The notes under the pieces are model-generated. The model saw only the letters and a program-made list of their open reading frames with translations. It had not been told where the DNA came from and did not search any database. DNA of 40,140 bases from Arcobacter sp. (GTDB taxonomy: Bacteria; Campylobacterota; Campylobacteria; Campylobacterales; Arcobacteraceae), in NCBI GenBank assembly GCA_002869565.1, contig PKUJ01000039.1:1-40140 (forward strand). Reading direction: 5' to 3'. Below, piece by piece: positions 26,802-35,595 of the stretch. The translations under genes were made by a program, and so were the position numbers. Numbering within the stretch: position 1 is the stretch's first letter; every line of letters starts with the position of its first letter.

Positions 26802-28529
26802 ATGATGAGTACAATTCAAGATATTTTTATTCCTGATTTAGGGGGAGACACAGACGTTGATTTAATTGAAATCATGGTTAGTGTTGGTGATGTTGTTGAA
26901 GTTGAAGATGGTTTAATTACTTTAGAAACAGAAAAAGCATCTATGGATGTTCCTACAACACATGCTGGTGTAGTAAAAGAGATTTTATTAGAAGTTGGAG
27001 CAAAGGTTAATTCTGGTGATTTAATTGCAAGAATTGAGATTGAAGATGACTCTTCTTCTAAAGTTGAAGAAGTAGTTGAAACAGTAGCTCCTGCAGTTGT
27101 TAAAGAATCATCTGCTGTGGAAGAAGCTGTTAGTACTTCAGGAGTTGGAGCTCCAATGGATCTAAAATCTGCTGAAGCAGAACTTCAAGCAATATCTGCT
27201 TCAAATGCAGAAATTTCTTGTCAGTTTGTAAATGAACAAACTATTTGTTCTGTTATTGAGGAAGTATTTATTCCTGATTTAGGTGCAGATAAAGATGTAG
27301 ACTTAATTGATGTAATGGTTTCAGTTGGTGATGTTGTTGAATTTGATGAAGGTTTAGTTACCTTAGAAACAGAAAAGGCATCTATGGATGTACCTGCTCC
27401 ATTTGCCGGTGAAATTTTAGAAATACTTGTTGAGCCAGGTGTAAAAGTAAATTCTGGTGATTTAATTGCAAAAATGGTTAAAACAGTAGTAATGGAAAAT
27501 AAACTTCCAACTCCTGCAAAAAAAGTTGTTGAGGAAAAACCAGTTGAAAAAGCACCAATAACAGTTCAAGCTGTTGCCGCAATTTCAGCACCAGAAACAA
27601 CATCTGTTTTAAATGAAAAGTCAGCAAAAGTTTATGCTTCTCCTTCTGTAAGAAAATTAGCAAGAGAGTTTGGTGTTGATTTAGGTTTTGTAAAAGGAAC
27701 TGGTAGAAAAAATAGAATTATTAAACAAGATGTTAGAGATTATGTTAAAGAACAATTAAATAAACCTGCAGTTGCTGCAAGTGGAACTGGATTAGGATTT
27801 AACTTCCCTGAACTTAAAGAAATAGATTTCTCACAATTTGGAGAAACAGAAACTATTGAATTAAGTAGAATCCAAAAAATTTCTGGACCATCATTACATA
27901 GAAACTGGGTTGCAATGCCTCATGTTACTCAATTTGATGAAGCTGATATTACAGAAATGGAAAGTTTTAGAAAAGCTCAAAATGCAATTGCAGATGGATT
28001 TAAACTGTCTCCATTAGTATTTGTTGTAAAAGCTGTTGCAAAAGCATTAGCTTTACATCCAAAATTCAATGCATCTTTAACTCCAGATGGGCAAAGTATT
28101 GTTATGAAAAAATACTTCAATATTGCAATTGCTGTTGATACTCCAAATGGATTAGTTGTTCCTGTGATTAAAGATGTGGATAAAAAAGGTTTTAAAGAAA
28201 TTGCTATTGAAATGGCAGAAATTTCTCAAAGAGCTAGAGACGGTAAACTTAAATCTGCTGATATGCAAGGTGCTTCATTTACTATTTCTTCTTTAGGTGG
28301 AATCGGTGGAACTTATTTCACTCCTATTATTAATGCTCCTGAAGTTGCAATTTTAGGTCTATCTAAATCAGAAATGAAACCAGTATGGGATGGAGAAAAC
28401 TTTGTTCCAAGACTTACTTTACCATTATCATTATCTTATGATCATAAAGTTATCGATGGTGCAGATGGTGCAAGATTTACAACAACATTATCTAAGCTTT
28501 TAAGCGATATTAGATTGTTAAGCTTATAA
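26802..28529 (+). CDS. aceF: Pyruvate dehydrogenase E2, dihydrolipoyl acetyltransferase with two lipoyl domains
   Basis: This 575-residue E2 has a first lipoyl domain (about 5-80) with Lys45 in ETEKASMD, and an Ala/Glu/Val linker. A second lipoyl domain (about 152-228) follows, with Lys192 in the same motif. The E1/E3-binding domain (about 268-310) reads YASPSVRKLAREFGVDL. The acetyltransferase core ends in LSLSYDHKVIDGADGARF, with His548 and Asp552. It forms the structural core of the complex and moves acetyl groups to CoA. GGAG precedes the first of two consecutive ATG codons. The two lipoyl domains are near copies of each other and of the one in Lpd. Confidence 0.96.
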   Translation: MMSTIQDIFIPDLGGDTDVDLIEIMVSVGDVVEVEDGLITLETEKASMDVPTTHAGVVKEILLEVGAKVNSGDLIARIEIEDDSSSKVEEVVETVAPAVVKESSAVEEAVSTSGVGAPMDLKSAEAELQAISASNAEISCQFVNEQTICSVIEEVFIPDLGADKDVDLIDVMVSVGDVVEFDEGLVTLETEKASMDVPAPFAGEILEILVEPGVKVNSGDLIAKMVKTVVMENKLPTPAKKVVEEKPVEKAPITVQAVAAISAPETTSVLNEKSAKVYASPSVRKLAREFGVDLGFVKGTGRKNRIIKQDVRDYVKEQLNKPAVAASGTGLGFNFPELKEIDFSQFGETETIELSRIQKISGPSLHRNWVAMPHVTQFDEADITEMESFRKAQNAIADGFKLSPLVFVVKAVAKALALHPKFNASLTPDGQSIVMKKYFNIAIAVDTPNGLVVPVIKDVDKKGFKEIAIEMAEISQRARDGKLKSADMQGASFTISSLGGIGGTYFTPIINAPEVAILGLSKSEMKPVWDGENFVPRLTLPLSLSYDHKVIDGADGARFTTTLSKLLSDIRLLSL

Positions 28530-28538
28530 GGATTAAAA

Positions 28539-30302
28539 ATGAGTACATTAGTAGATATTGTTATTCCTGATTTAGGTGCGGATAAAGATGTAGATTTAAT
28601 TGAAGTTATGGTTTCTGTTGGTGATGAAATTGAAGTAGAAGATGGTTTAATCACACTTGAAACAGAAAAAGCATCAATGGATGTGCCAACAACACATGCT
28701 GGTATTGTAAAAGAAATTCTTTTAAATGTTGGAGATAAAGTAAACTCTGGTGATTTAATTGCTAGGGTTGAAGTTCAAGATGCTGTTTCTGAAGCACCAA
28801 AAGAATCAGTAGTTCAAGCTGTTTCTTCACCAGTTTCAAGCTCTGAAAAAGTTACAGTTAGTTCTGATGCAAAAGAAGTAAAAGGACAAGTACTAGTAAT
28901 AGGTGCTGGTCCTGGTGGATATTCTGCTGCTTTTAGAGCTGCAGACTTAGGATTAGATGTTGTTTTAGTTGAAAGACATGATACTTTAGGTGGAGTTTGT
29001 TTAAATGTTGGATGTATTCCATCAAAAGCTCTTCTTCATGTAGCAAAAGTTATTGAAGAGTCTGAGCACATTGCACATGCTGGTATAAAATTTGCTAAAC
29101 CAGAAGTAGATATTGCTGGTGTTGCTGCTTATAAATCAGGGGTCGTAAAAAAACTTACTGATGGTTTAAGTGCTATGGCTAAGATGAGAAAAGTAACTGT
29201 TGTTCAAGGGACTGCAAAATTTCTTGATGCAAATTCTGTTATTGTAAATCATACAAAAGATGATGGACAAACTATAGTTAAATTTGATAACTGTATTATT
29301 GCTGCAGGATCACAGAGTTCAAAAATGGGATTTATTCCTCATGAAGATCCAAGAATTTGGGATTCTACAAACGCACTTGAGATGAAAGAAGTGCCAAAAA
29401 GATTACTTGTTATGGGTGGTGGTATTATTGGACTTGAGATGGGTACAGTATATCAAAAGCTTGGAAGCCAAGTAGATGTAGTTGTTCGTGGACCACAAGT
29501 TATGACTGGTACGGATAAAGATATTGTAAAAATTTATACAAAATCAAATGAGAAGAGATTTAACTTTATGTTCAAGACTCAAACTCAAGCGATTATTCCT
29601 AAAGAAGAGGGTATTTATGTTGAGTTTAAAGGTGATAATGCACCTGATGAACCTCAAATGTATGATGCTGTTCTTGTTGCTATGGGAAGAACTCCAAATG
29701 GACTAAACCTTGCCTTAGATAAGGCTGGTGTTAATGTAAATGAAAAAGGTATGATTGCTACAGATAATCAACTTAGAACAAATGTACCTAATATTTTTGC
29801 AATTGGTGATATTATTGCTGGACCTATGCTTGCACATAAGGCTGTACATGAAGGTCATGTAGCAGCTGAAGTAATTGCTGGTCATAAAGTTTATTTTGAG
29901 CCAAAACAAATTCCAGGTATTGCATATACATTCCCAGAAATTGCAACAGCAGGTATGAGTGAAATTGAAGCAAAAGAAGCAGGTATCAATTATGAAGTTG
30001 CTACTTTCCCTTGGTCTGCTTCATGTCGAGCTTTAGCTGCTGATGTTTCAAAAGATGGTATGACTAAACTTATTTTTGATAAAGATACACACCAATTAAT
30101 TGGTGGTGCTTTAGTTGGAGATAATGCAGGTGAACTTCTTGGTGAAATTTCATTAGCCTTAGAAATGGATTGTGATGCTGAAGATATTGGTCTTACTATT
30201 CATGCCCATCCAACATTACACGAATCAGTAGGTATGGCTGCGGAAATTTTCCATGGTTCTATCACTGACTTACCAAATGCAAAAGCTGTAAAGAGAAAAT
30301 AA
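28539..30302 (+). CDS. lpd: Dihydrolipoyl dehydrogenase with an N-terminal lipoyl domain
   Basis: The 587-residue E3 carries a lipoyl domain (about 4-80, Lys44) and a linker before the flavoprotein. The FAD site is VIGAGPGGYSAAFRA (about 120-134), and the redox disulfide is Cys154 and Cys159 in GGVCLNVGCIPSK. The NAD site is GGGIIGLEMG, and the active-site base pair lies in HAHPTLHESV. It reoxidises the lipoyl arm with FAD and NAD+. The extra lipoyl domain is a known variant of E3 in some bacteria and explains the length (ordinary E3 is about 470 residues). It closes the operon. Confidence 0.96.
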   Translation: MSTLVDIVIPDLGADKDVDLIEVMVSVGDEIEVEDGLITLETEKASMDVPTTHAGIVKEILLNVGDKVNSGDLIARVEVQDAVSEAPKESVVQAVSSPVSSSEKVTVSSDAKEVKGQVLVIGAGPGGYSAAFRAADLGLDVVLVERHDTLGGVCLNVGCIPSKALLHVAKVIEESEHIAHAGIKFAKPEVDIAGVAAYKSGVVKKLTDGLSAMAKMRKVTVVQGTAKFLDANSVIVNHTKDDGQTIVKFDNCIIAAGSQSSKMGFIPHEDPRIWDSTNALEMKEVPKRLLVMGGGIIGLEMGTVYQKLGSQVDVVVRGPQVMTGTDKDIVKIYTKSNEKRFNFMFKTQTQAIIPKEEGIYVEFKGDNAPDEPQMYDAVLVAMGRTPNGLNLALDKAGVNVNEKGMIATDNQLRTNVPNIFAIGDIIAGPMLAHKAVHEGHVAAEVIAGHKVYFEPKQIPGIAYTFPEIATAGMSEIEAKEAGINYEVATFPWSASCRALAADVSKDGMTKLIFDKDTHQLIGGALVGDNAGELLGEISLALEMDCDAEDIGLTIHAHPTLHESVGMAAEIFHGSITDLPNAKAVKRK

Positions 30303-30315
30303 TTTCTCTTTACAG
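30286..30315 (+). other. 13-bp inverted repeat spanning the lpd stop codon
   Basis: CTGTAAAGAGAAA, loop ATAA, TTTCTCTTTACAG. The loop contains part of the stop codon. No T-run follows, so it may stabilise the mRNA end or act as a weak terminator. Confidence 0.6.
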
Positions 30316-30342
30316 TAAAATCTATTTATAAAGTTTTTTATA

Positions 30343-30732
30343 ATGAGTTTTTTTACTGATGTATACCAAAAAACGGGTTTTTTTTATTCTCTTTTTTTGT
30401 CTTTTTTGTATTTACCCTTAATATTAGGTATTTTATACTCAAATCAATTTATTGAATATCAAATAATGAATTTAATTGTTTTTATTTCATTTACAATTAC
30501 TTTTATAACTGCACTTAACTACAAAATAATTCTTTCAACAAGAAATTCTAATGCAAAGTATATAAATAAGTATATTTTGGTTCCCATAAATATAATTATT
30601 ATAATAACAATATTTTTTTTATTACCATTTAATATTGATGAAAACATTTTTTTATTTAGCTCCTTATTTATAATTATCCCCTGGATCATATTCTTTTTGC
30701 CTTTATGGAGAAGACACAACAATTCATATTAA
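30343..30732 (+). CDS. Small membrane protein of unknown function
   Basis: This 129-residue protein is almost entirely hydrophobic, with about four membrane helices (about 14-32, 39-60, 76-96, 100-119) and a basic C-terminus PLWRRHNNSY. I recognise no family. It lies 40 bases after lpd and has no clear ribosome-binding site before its ATG, so the start is uncertain and its expression may depend on the upstream operon. Confidence 0.55.
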   Translation: MSFFTDVYQKTGFFYSLFLSFLYLPLILGILYSNQFIEYQIMNLIVFISFTITFITALNYKIILSTRNSNAKYINKYILVPINIIIIITIFFLLPFNIDENIFLFSSLFIIIPWIIFFLPLWRRHNNSY

Positions 30733-30765
30733 AATAATTTTTTATTTAACTTTTTTATAAAATAG

Positions 30766-30774
30766 TGATATAAT
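30766..30774 (+). promoter_or_regulatory. Extended -10 element before the tandem SpoIIAA-like gene
   Basis: TGATATAAT lies 38 bases before the start at 30813. Confidence 0.55.
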
Positions 30775-30812
30775 TGTAATATAGAAACTATCCAGAAAAG
30801 AAGGAGAATATT

Positions 30813-31553
30813 ATGTTAAAAGTTAATTTTAATGAAAATCACTCTATAGCTATTTTAGAACCAGATGGAGAGCTATCTGAAAGTGATTTTATAACCGCAG
30901 CTAGAATAATAGATCCCTATATCAAAAAATCAGGTAATCTAACAGGATTAATTATATATACAAAAGACTTTCCTGGTTGGGATTCCTTTTCTGCTTTATT
31001 AAAACATATGAGCTTTGTAAAAGAACATCATAAAAAAATTGCTCATGTAGCTTTTGTAACTGATTCTTTTTTAGGAGAAATTGCTGAACATGTTGCAAGT
31101 CATTTTATAAAAGCAAAAATTAAAAATTATGATTTTAATGATTTAGAAAATGCTAAAAAGTGGATAGCAAATGATAGTTATATTACTCATGGCTTATTGT
31201 TTGGAGTAGAAAGAATCAATGAAAGTCTGTTTTTAAAGTTTAAAGCAATAGGAACTTTAACCCATGAAGATTATGAAAGAATAAATCCTATAATTGATTT
31301 GGCATTAACTGGAATAAAAGAACCAAAAATAGATGTCTTAGTTGATATTTCTGAATTAGATGGCTGGGATTTAGAAGCTGCATGGGATGACTTAAAATTA
31401 GGATTAAAATATGGAAACTCTTTTAATAAAATTGCTATATATGGGGAGAAAAGTTGGGTAAAATTTGCTACTAAAATATCTTCTTGGTTTATTAATGGAG
31501 AAGTTAAACAATTTAAAACTTTAGGTGAAGCGATTAGTTGGATAAAGCCTTAA
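30813..31553 (+). CDS. Tandem SpoIIAA-like (DUF3478/STAS-fold) protein
   Basis: The 246-residue protein is an internal duplication. Residues 1-120 and about 125-246 each have the SpoIIAA-like pattern: a strand, a 'LTHEDYERINPIID'/'LSESDFITAARIIDPYI' helix, a strand, then GWDSFSALLKHM or GWDLEAAWDDLK, then KIAHVAFVTD or NKIAIYGEKSW, and a last helix with AKKWI or AISWIKP. Single-domain relatives are small cytoplasmic proteins of unclear function, perhaps membrane- or lipid-associated. The second repeat keeps the fold-defining residues, so both may be active. AAGGAG precedes the ATG. Confidence 0.82.
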   Translation: MLKVNFNENHSIAILEPDGELSESDFITAARIIDPYIKKSGNLTGLIIYTKDFPGWDSFSALLKHMSFVKEHHKKIAHVAFVTDSFLGEIAEHVASHFIKAKIKNYDFNDLENAKKWIANDSYITHGLLFGVERINESLFLKFKAIGTLTHEDYERINPIIDLALTGIKEPKIDVLVDISELDGWDLEAAWDDLKLGLKYGNSFNKIAIYGEKSWVKFATKISSWFINGEVKQFKTLGEAISWIKP

Positions 31554-31633
31554 TTTTACGAATGTATAATTGAGCTATAACCCATATTATCATATAATCC
31601 TTTTTAAAAATCATTAATAATACAAAGAGAGAT

Positions 31634-33463
31634 ATGATACAGTTATCAAATATATCAAAACATTTTGGGGAAAAAGAACTTTTTTCAAACTTAGATTTTA
31701 GAATGAACTCAGGAAATAGAGTAGGGTTAGTTGGAAGAAATGGTAGTGGAAAGTCAACTTTATTTAAATTGATTTTAGGAGAAGATACGCCAGATGAAGG
31801 TGAGATTTCTATTCCTAAAGGCTATAAAATTGGGGCTTTAAAACAACATTTAGAATTCAGTGAAAAAACTTTAAGAGATGAAACAGCTTTGGCTTTAGCA
31901 GAAGATGATAAATTTTCTATTTATAAAGTTGAAAAAATACTTTTTGGACTTGGCTTTACTGAAAATGATTTAGATAAAGACCCTCTGTCTTTTTCTGGTG
32001 GATATCAAATTAGAATTAATCTTGCAAAACTTCTTATAACTGAACCAAATCTCTTACTTCTTGATGAGCCTACAAATTACCTTGATATTTTGTCTTTGAG
32101 ATGGTTAAAAGTCTTTCTTAAATCTTTTGATGGAGAAGTTATACTTATTACCCATGATAGGAATTTTATGGATGATATAACAACTCACACTATGGGTATT
32201 ATTAGAAGGGGACTTTTTCTTATTCAAGGAAATACTCATAAATTCTATCAGCAACTTGAATTAAATGATGAACACTATCAAAAGCAAAAAATTGCGCAAG
32301 ATAAAAAAAGAAAAGAACTAGAAGAATTTATCGCAAAAAATAAAGCTAGGGCATCAACTGCTGCACAAGCTCAATCAAAAGTAAAACTACTTGAAAAAAT
32401 GGATGAAATGGATTCTATTGTGGATGATCCTACTTTAGAATTTAATTTTAATTTTAAAGATACTCCAACAAAAGTATTGTTAGACGTTAAAGATTTATCT
32501 TTTGGCTATAGCCCTGATAATATCCTATTTAAGGATATTTCATTTACTTTAAAAAAAGGCGAAACTCTTGGAATTATTGGAAAAAATGGTAAAGGTAAAT
32601 CGACTTTATTAAATACTATTGCAGGTGAATTAAAAGAAATAACAGGACATTCTGATTTTCATGGTACTACTACTTTTGCACACTTTGGACAAACAAATAT
32701 AGCTCACTTAAATCCTAATAATAATATTATGGATGAAATCTATGTATCAAATCCAAAGCTTTCAGAAGCTACGGTAAGAGGAATTTGTGGAGGTATGATG
32801 TTTTCTGGCGATGATGCTAAGAAAAAAATATCTTTACTTTCTGGTGGAGAAAAAAGCCGTGTAATGCTAGGTCAGATTTTAGCAAAAGATGTAAACTTGT
32901 TATTCCTTGATGAGCCAACAAACCATCTTGATATGCAATCAATTGATGCTTTAACTAAAGCTATTAAGAAATTTGATGGTTCATGTATTATTGTAACCCA
33001 TAGTGAAGAACTATTAAGACAAGTTTGTGATAGATTAATTGTTTTTGCAAAAGAGGGTGCACAATATTTTGATGGAAAATATGATGAATTTTTAGAAAAA
33101 ATTGGTTGGGATGAAGAAGAAGCAGAAGAAAAGGTTAAACCTGCCCCAAAAGTAAATAAAAAAGAGAATAAAAAAATGAGGACTGCTTTAATCACTGAAA
33201 GAAATAAATTAGCAAGTCCATTGAAAAAAGCTGTTGAAAAATTAGAAAATTCTATAATGGAAATTGAAGATTTGATTGAAAAAGAGCAAGCTGAGCTTAT
33301 TCAAGCTTCAAATCAAGGGAATAATAGCAAAATTATTGAGATATCTCAAATAGTTACAAAGGATGAAAAAAATGTAGAAGAAAAATTTGAAAAATTAGAA
33401 GAAGTTCAATTGCAATTAGATGAACTAATGGAAGAATATGAAAAAAAGCTAGAAGAGATTTAA
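31634..33463 (+). CDS. ABC-F family ATPase (ribosome-associated)
   Basis: This 609-residue protein has two ABC domains without membrane segments. The first has Walker A GRNGSGKST, signature FSGGYQIR and Walker B LLLLDEPTNYLD. The second has GKNGKGKST, LLSGGEKSR and LLFLDEPTNHLD. The linker (about 210-260) is charged and helical (KKRKELEEFIAKNKARAST), as in the interdomain arm of ABC-F proteins that reach the ribosomal P-site. The C-terminal 110 residues are a Lys/Glu-rich coiled coil, as in Uup/YheS-type members. It probably rescues or regulates stalled ribosomes; whether it gives antibiotic resistance cannot be told. Confidence 0.93.
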   Translation: MIQLSNISKHFGEKELFSNLDFRMNSGNRVGLVGRNGSGKSTLFKLILGEDTPDEGEISIPKGYKIGALKQHLEFSEKTLRDETALALAEDDKFSIYKVEKILFGLGFTENDLDKDPLSFSGGYQIRINLAKLLITEPNLLLLDEPTNYLDILSLRWLKVFLKSFDGEVILITHDRNFMDDITTHTMGIIRRGLFLIQGNTHKFYQQLELNDEHYQKQKIAQDKKRKELEEFIAKNKARASTAAQAQSKVKLLEKMDEMDSIVDDPTLEFNFNFKDTPTKVLLDVKDLSFGYSPDNILFKDISFTLKKGETLGIIGKNGKGKSTLLNTIAGELKEITGHSDFHGTTTFAHFGQTNIAHLNPNNNIMDEIYVSNPKLSEATVRGICGGMMFSGDDAKKKISLLSGGEKSRVMLGQILAKDVNLLFLDEPTNHLDMQSIDALTKAIKKFDGSCIIVTHSEELLRQVCDRLIVFAKEGAQYFDGKYDEFLEKIGWDEEEAEEKVKPAPKVNKKENKKMRTALITERNKLASPLKKAVEKLENSIMEIEDLIEKEQAELIQASNQGNNSKIIEISQIVTKDEKNVEEKFEKLEEVQLQLDELMEEYEKKLEEI

Positions 33464-33481
33464 TTCTAATTAGCTTTTTTT
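33441..33481. terminator. Bidirectional terminator shared by two converging coding ends
   Basis: AAAAAAAGCTA at 33441-33451 and TAGCTTTTTTT at 33471-33481 are exact inverse copies. They lie inside the last codons of the ABC-F gene and of the opposing gene, whose stops are only two bases apart. Confidence 0.6.
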
Positions 33482-33813
33482 ATGCATCTAACTCCATATT
33501 TATCTGCTTTATAATACCAAGTATCTCTGCCTTGTACAAAATAAAATGGATAAGCTGCATATTTCTTATTATCAAGAACTTCATCTCTTGTCCAATATGA
33601 AACGGATAAATCAAATCCTTCTACATCAGAAGCTCTGTTATTTTTATACCAGATTTCTTGAAAAACTTTTTTTGAAGGTAGTATTGCTCCTTTGTCTTCA
33701 CAATATTTCATTGCTTTATCCCAGTTCATTCTCATAGGGGCTTCTTCTAACCATATGACATCTGCAACTAATGAAGTAGATATCAGTATACTTGCTATAA
33801 TTAATTTATTCAT
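33466..33813 (-). CDS. Secreted Lcl-type (DUF1566-like) small protein
   Basis: The 115-residue protein has a cleavable signal peptide (about 1-17, ending SLVADV). The mature part resembles the Lcl C-terminal domain (DUF1566): MNWDKAMKYCEDKGAILPSK, then VSYWTRDEV, YPFYFVQGRDTWY and a final YGVRCIKK. Two cysteines could form a disulfide. The domain occurs in surface or periplasmic proteins with no fixed biochemical role. It follows the FccB-like gene by 12 bases and is the last gene of that operon. Confidence 0.75.
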   Translation of the reverse strand: MNKLIIASILISTSLVADVIWLEEAPMRMNWDKAMKYCEDKGAILPSKKVFQEIWYKNNRASDVEGFDLSVSYWTRDEVLDNKKYAAYPFYFVQGRDTWYYKADKYGVRCIKKAN

Positions 33814-33825
33814 TTTAATCCTTAT

Positions 33826-35121
33826 TTAAAATAATTCTTTAGTAAAACTGCTATACCAGTCTTTTGCAGCAATAAAATTATTTTTAGATAGATTTGATGT
33901 TTTTGAAAAGGTAATCATTTTATCCTCATATTTATAATTGTGACTTACCCATGCCCCTTTATTTTCACTAATTATTGAATAACAAACATTACCCGGTAAG
34001 TTTCTCTTATAATCAAAAACTTGATTTCTAATTCTTGCATCAATATCTTTTGCAAGAACTAAAGCACAGGAGTTTGCCATTTGAGCTGATTTTGGAAAGG
34101 GGTATTCTCCTTGTGCGTCACCTATTACATATATATCACTATCTGTTATAGTTTGATATGTTGGCTTTCTTAGTTTTACCCAACCTTGTGTATACATTTC
34201 TATATTTGCTTTTTTATAAAGTCTATTTGCTCTATTTGGTGGGATTATTGATGCTTCATTAAAATCAATTTCATTTTTCATATATTTATTGAGTTTTTCA
34301 TTAAAGTGCTTTGTATAAATCTTTTTTCTTCTAAAATCTATATCTTTGAAGTTAGTAAGTGGTTTGTACTCTATAAACTCTTTGTACTCATTATTGAAAG
34401 CCTCTAAGTATATATTTGCTTTAGAAGCGGGTTTAGCTCTCGGGTCTATTAAAATTACTTTCCCATTAATTTTATTTTTTTTAAAATAATTTGCAATCAT
34501 GCAAGCTCTTTCATATGGAGCAGGAGGACATTTATAAGAAGATCTTGGAAGAGTTATTACAAAATTTCCACCTTTGAAATCTGTAATCATTTTTTTTAAC
34601 TTTATTAATTCACTTCCTGGTTTAAGTGCAGCAGGCGCTTTTAAAGAAACTTCTTTAATTTTTTCTTTACTTTTTTTTAATATTTTTTTATAATTATAAT
34701 CAATTCCTAATGTCATAACTAAAAAATCATATTCAAGTATAGATTTATGAGTTGTTACAATTTTTTCTTTTTTATTTATATCTATAATTGTTTCATTAAT
34801 AAAATTATATTTATGTTTTAAAATTGAAGAGTTGTAGTCAAAGCAGAGGGATTCGTATGTAATACCTTCAATTTCTCCTATCCAAGCATTGCTAAAGGGG
34901 CAAGAAATAAAAGTATTATTTTTTTCAACAAGAGTTACGTTTAAATTTGGGTTTAATTGTTTTAGGTATTTTGCTGTACTTATTCCCGCAAAACCACCAC
35001 CTAAAATTAATATGTTTGATTTTTTTGTATTATTTTGTATTTTTGAAGAAGCTGTAATTTTAGTATTAGTTAAAATTGTTGACGTAATAAGAGAAAGTTT
35101 TATAAAAGTTCTTCTTTTCAT
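33826..35121 (-). CDS. FccB-like FAD-dependent sulfide dehydrogenase subunit, Tat-exported
   Basis: This 431-residue flavoprotein begins MKRRTFIKLS, a twin-arginine signal, so it should be folded before export to the periplasm. The FAD site is ILILGGGFAGISTAKYL (about 37-53). Cys74 in ISCPFSN and Cys198 in SYKCPPAPYERAC match the conserved cysteine regions of flavocytochrome c sulfide dehydrogenase. YVIGDAQGEYPFPKSAQMAN is the second FAD-binding stretch, and the C-terminal part fits the flavin-binding C-terminal domain. The usual cytochrome partner FccA is not adjacent. It abuts the thioredoxin gene with no gap. Sulfide or polysulfide as substrate is likely, not proven. Confidence 0.83.
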   Translation of the reverse strand: MKRRTFIKLSLITSTILTNTKITASSKIQNNTKKSNILILGGGFAGISTAKYLKQLNPNLNVTLVEKNNTFISCPFSNAWIGEIEGITYESLCFDYNSSILKHKYNFINETIIDINKKEKIVTTHKSILEYDFLVMTLGIDYNYKKILKKSKEKIKEVSLKAPAALKPGSELIKLKKMITDFKGGNFVITLPRSSYKCPPAPYERACMIANYFKKNKINGKVILIDPRAKPASKANIYLEAFNNEYKEFIEYKPLTNFKDIDFRRKKIYTKHFNEKLNKYMKNEIDFNEASIIPPNRANRLYKKANIEMYTQGWVKLRKPTYQTITDSDIYVIGDAQGEYPFPKSAQMANSCALVLAKDIDARIRNQVFDYKRNLPGNVCYSIISENKGAWVSHNYKYEDKMITFSKTSNLSKNNFIAAKDWYSSFTKELF

Positions 35122-35595
35122 TTATGAAACACCATTATCTTTTAAAAACTTTTTCCACTCTGTTGTATTGTATCTTCCATCATGTAATCCTTTTACAAAT
35201 TTCATAAAAGTAATCATTTGAGCAGGATGGGCATATCCTGGCACTTGAAAAATTCTGTTCCAATGTTTATCAAAAATAACAATATTTGGAGTTGATTTAG
35301 CTGCAAATGCCATTCTTAATGTTGTAGTAGTTTCTTTTTTCTTTTTTTCACCAACAAGATAATCAACTTCTCTTTCTCTATTAATTAGATAGATATTGAA
35401 TTCTTTAGCTAATTCATTCATTTCTTTATTTTCTTTAAAATCTTTTTTTAAAAGATCACAATAAGAACAAGTATTACTTTCAAAGATAAACATAACACCT
35501 TTTCCATTCGCTACAAGTTCATTTTCACTTTTAAATAAATCACTTGCAAATATTGAACTTATAAGTAATAAGATAGTAAATAATAACTTCATCAT
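35122..35595 (-). CDS. Periplasmic thioredoxin-fold protein (SoxW-like)
   Basis: The 157-residue protein has a signal peptide ending about IFASD (about 1-18). A thioredoxin fold follows, with active site NTCSYCDLL (Cys43 and Cys46) and a cis-Pro loop KSTPNIVIFD. The ending VPGYAHPAQMITFMKFVKGL closely parallels its upstream neighbour. SoxW-type thioredoxins keep periplasmic sulfur-oxidation proteins reduced. The gene abuts the FccB-like gene downstream and touches the lipoprotein gene upstream, so all three are one transcript. Confidence 0.85.
   Translation of the reverse strand: MMKLLFTILLLISSIFASDLFKSENELVANGKGVMFIFESNTCSYCDLLKKDFKENKEMNELAKEFNIYLINREREVDYLVGEKKKKETTTTLRMAFAAKSTPNIVIFDKHWNRIFQVPGYAHPAQMITFMKFVKGLHDGRYNTTEWKKFLKDNGVS

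Noticed and set aside
32872-33195. 107-codon frame on the minus strand inside the ABC-F gene
   Set aside because: It mirrors a conserved ATPase domain and has no ribosome site or family pattern; a shadow frame.
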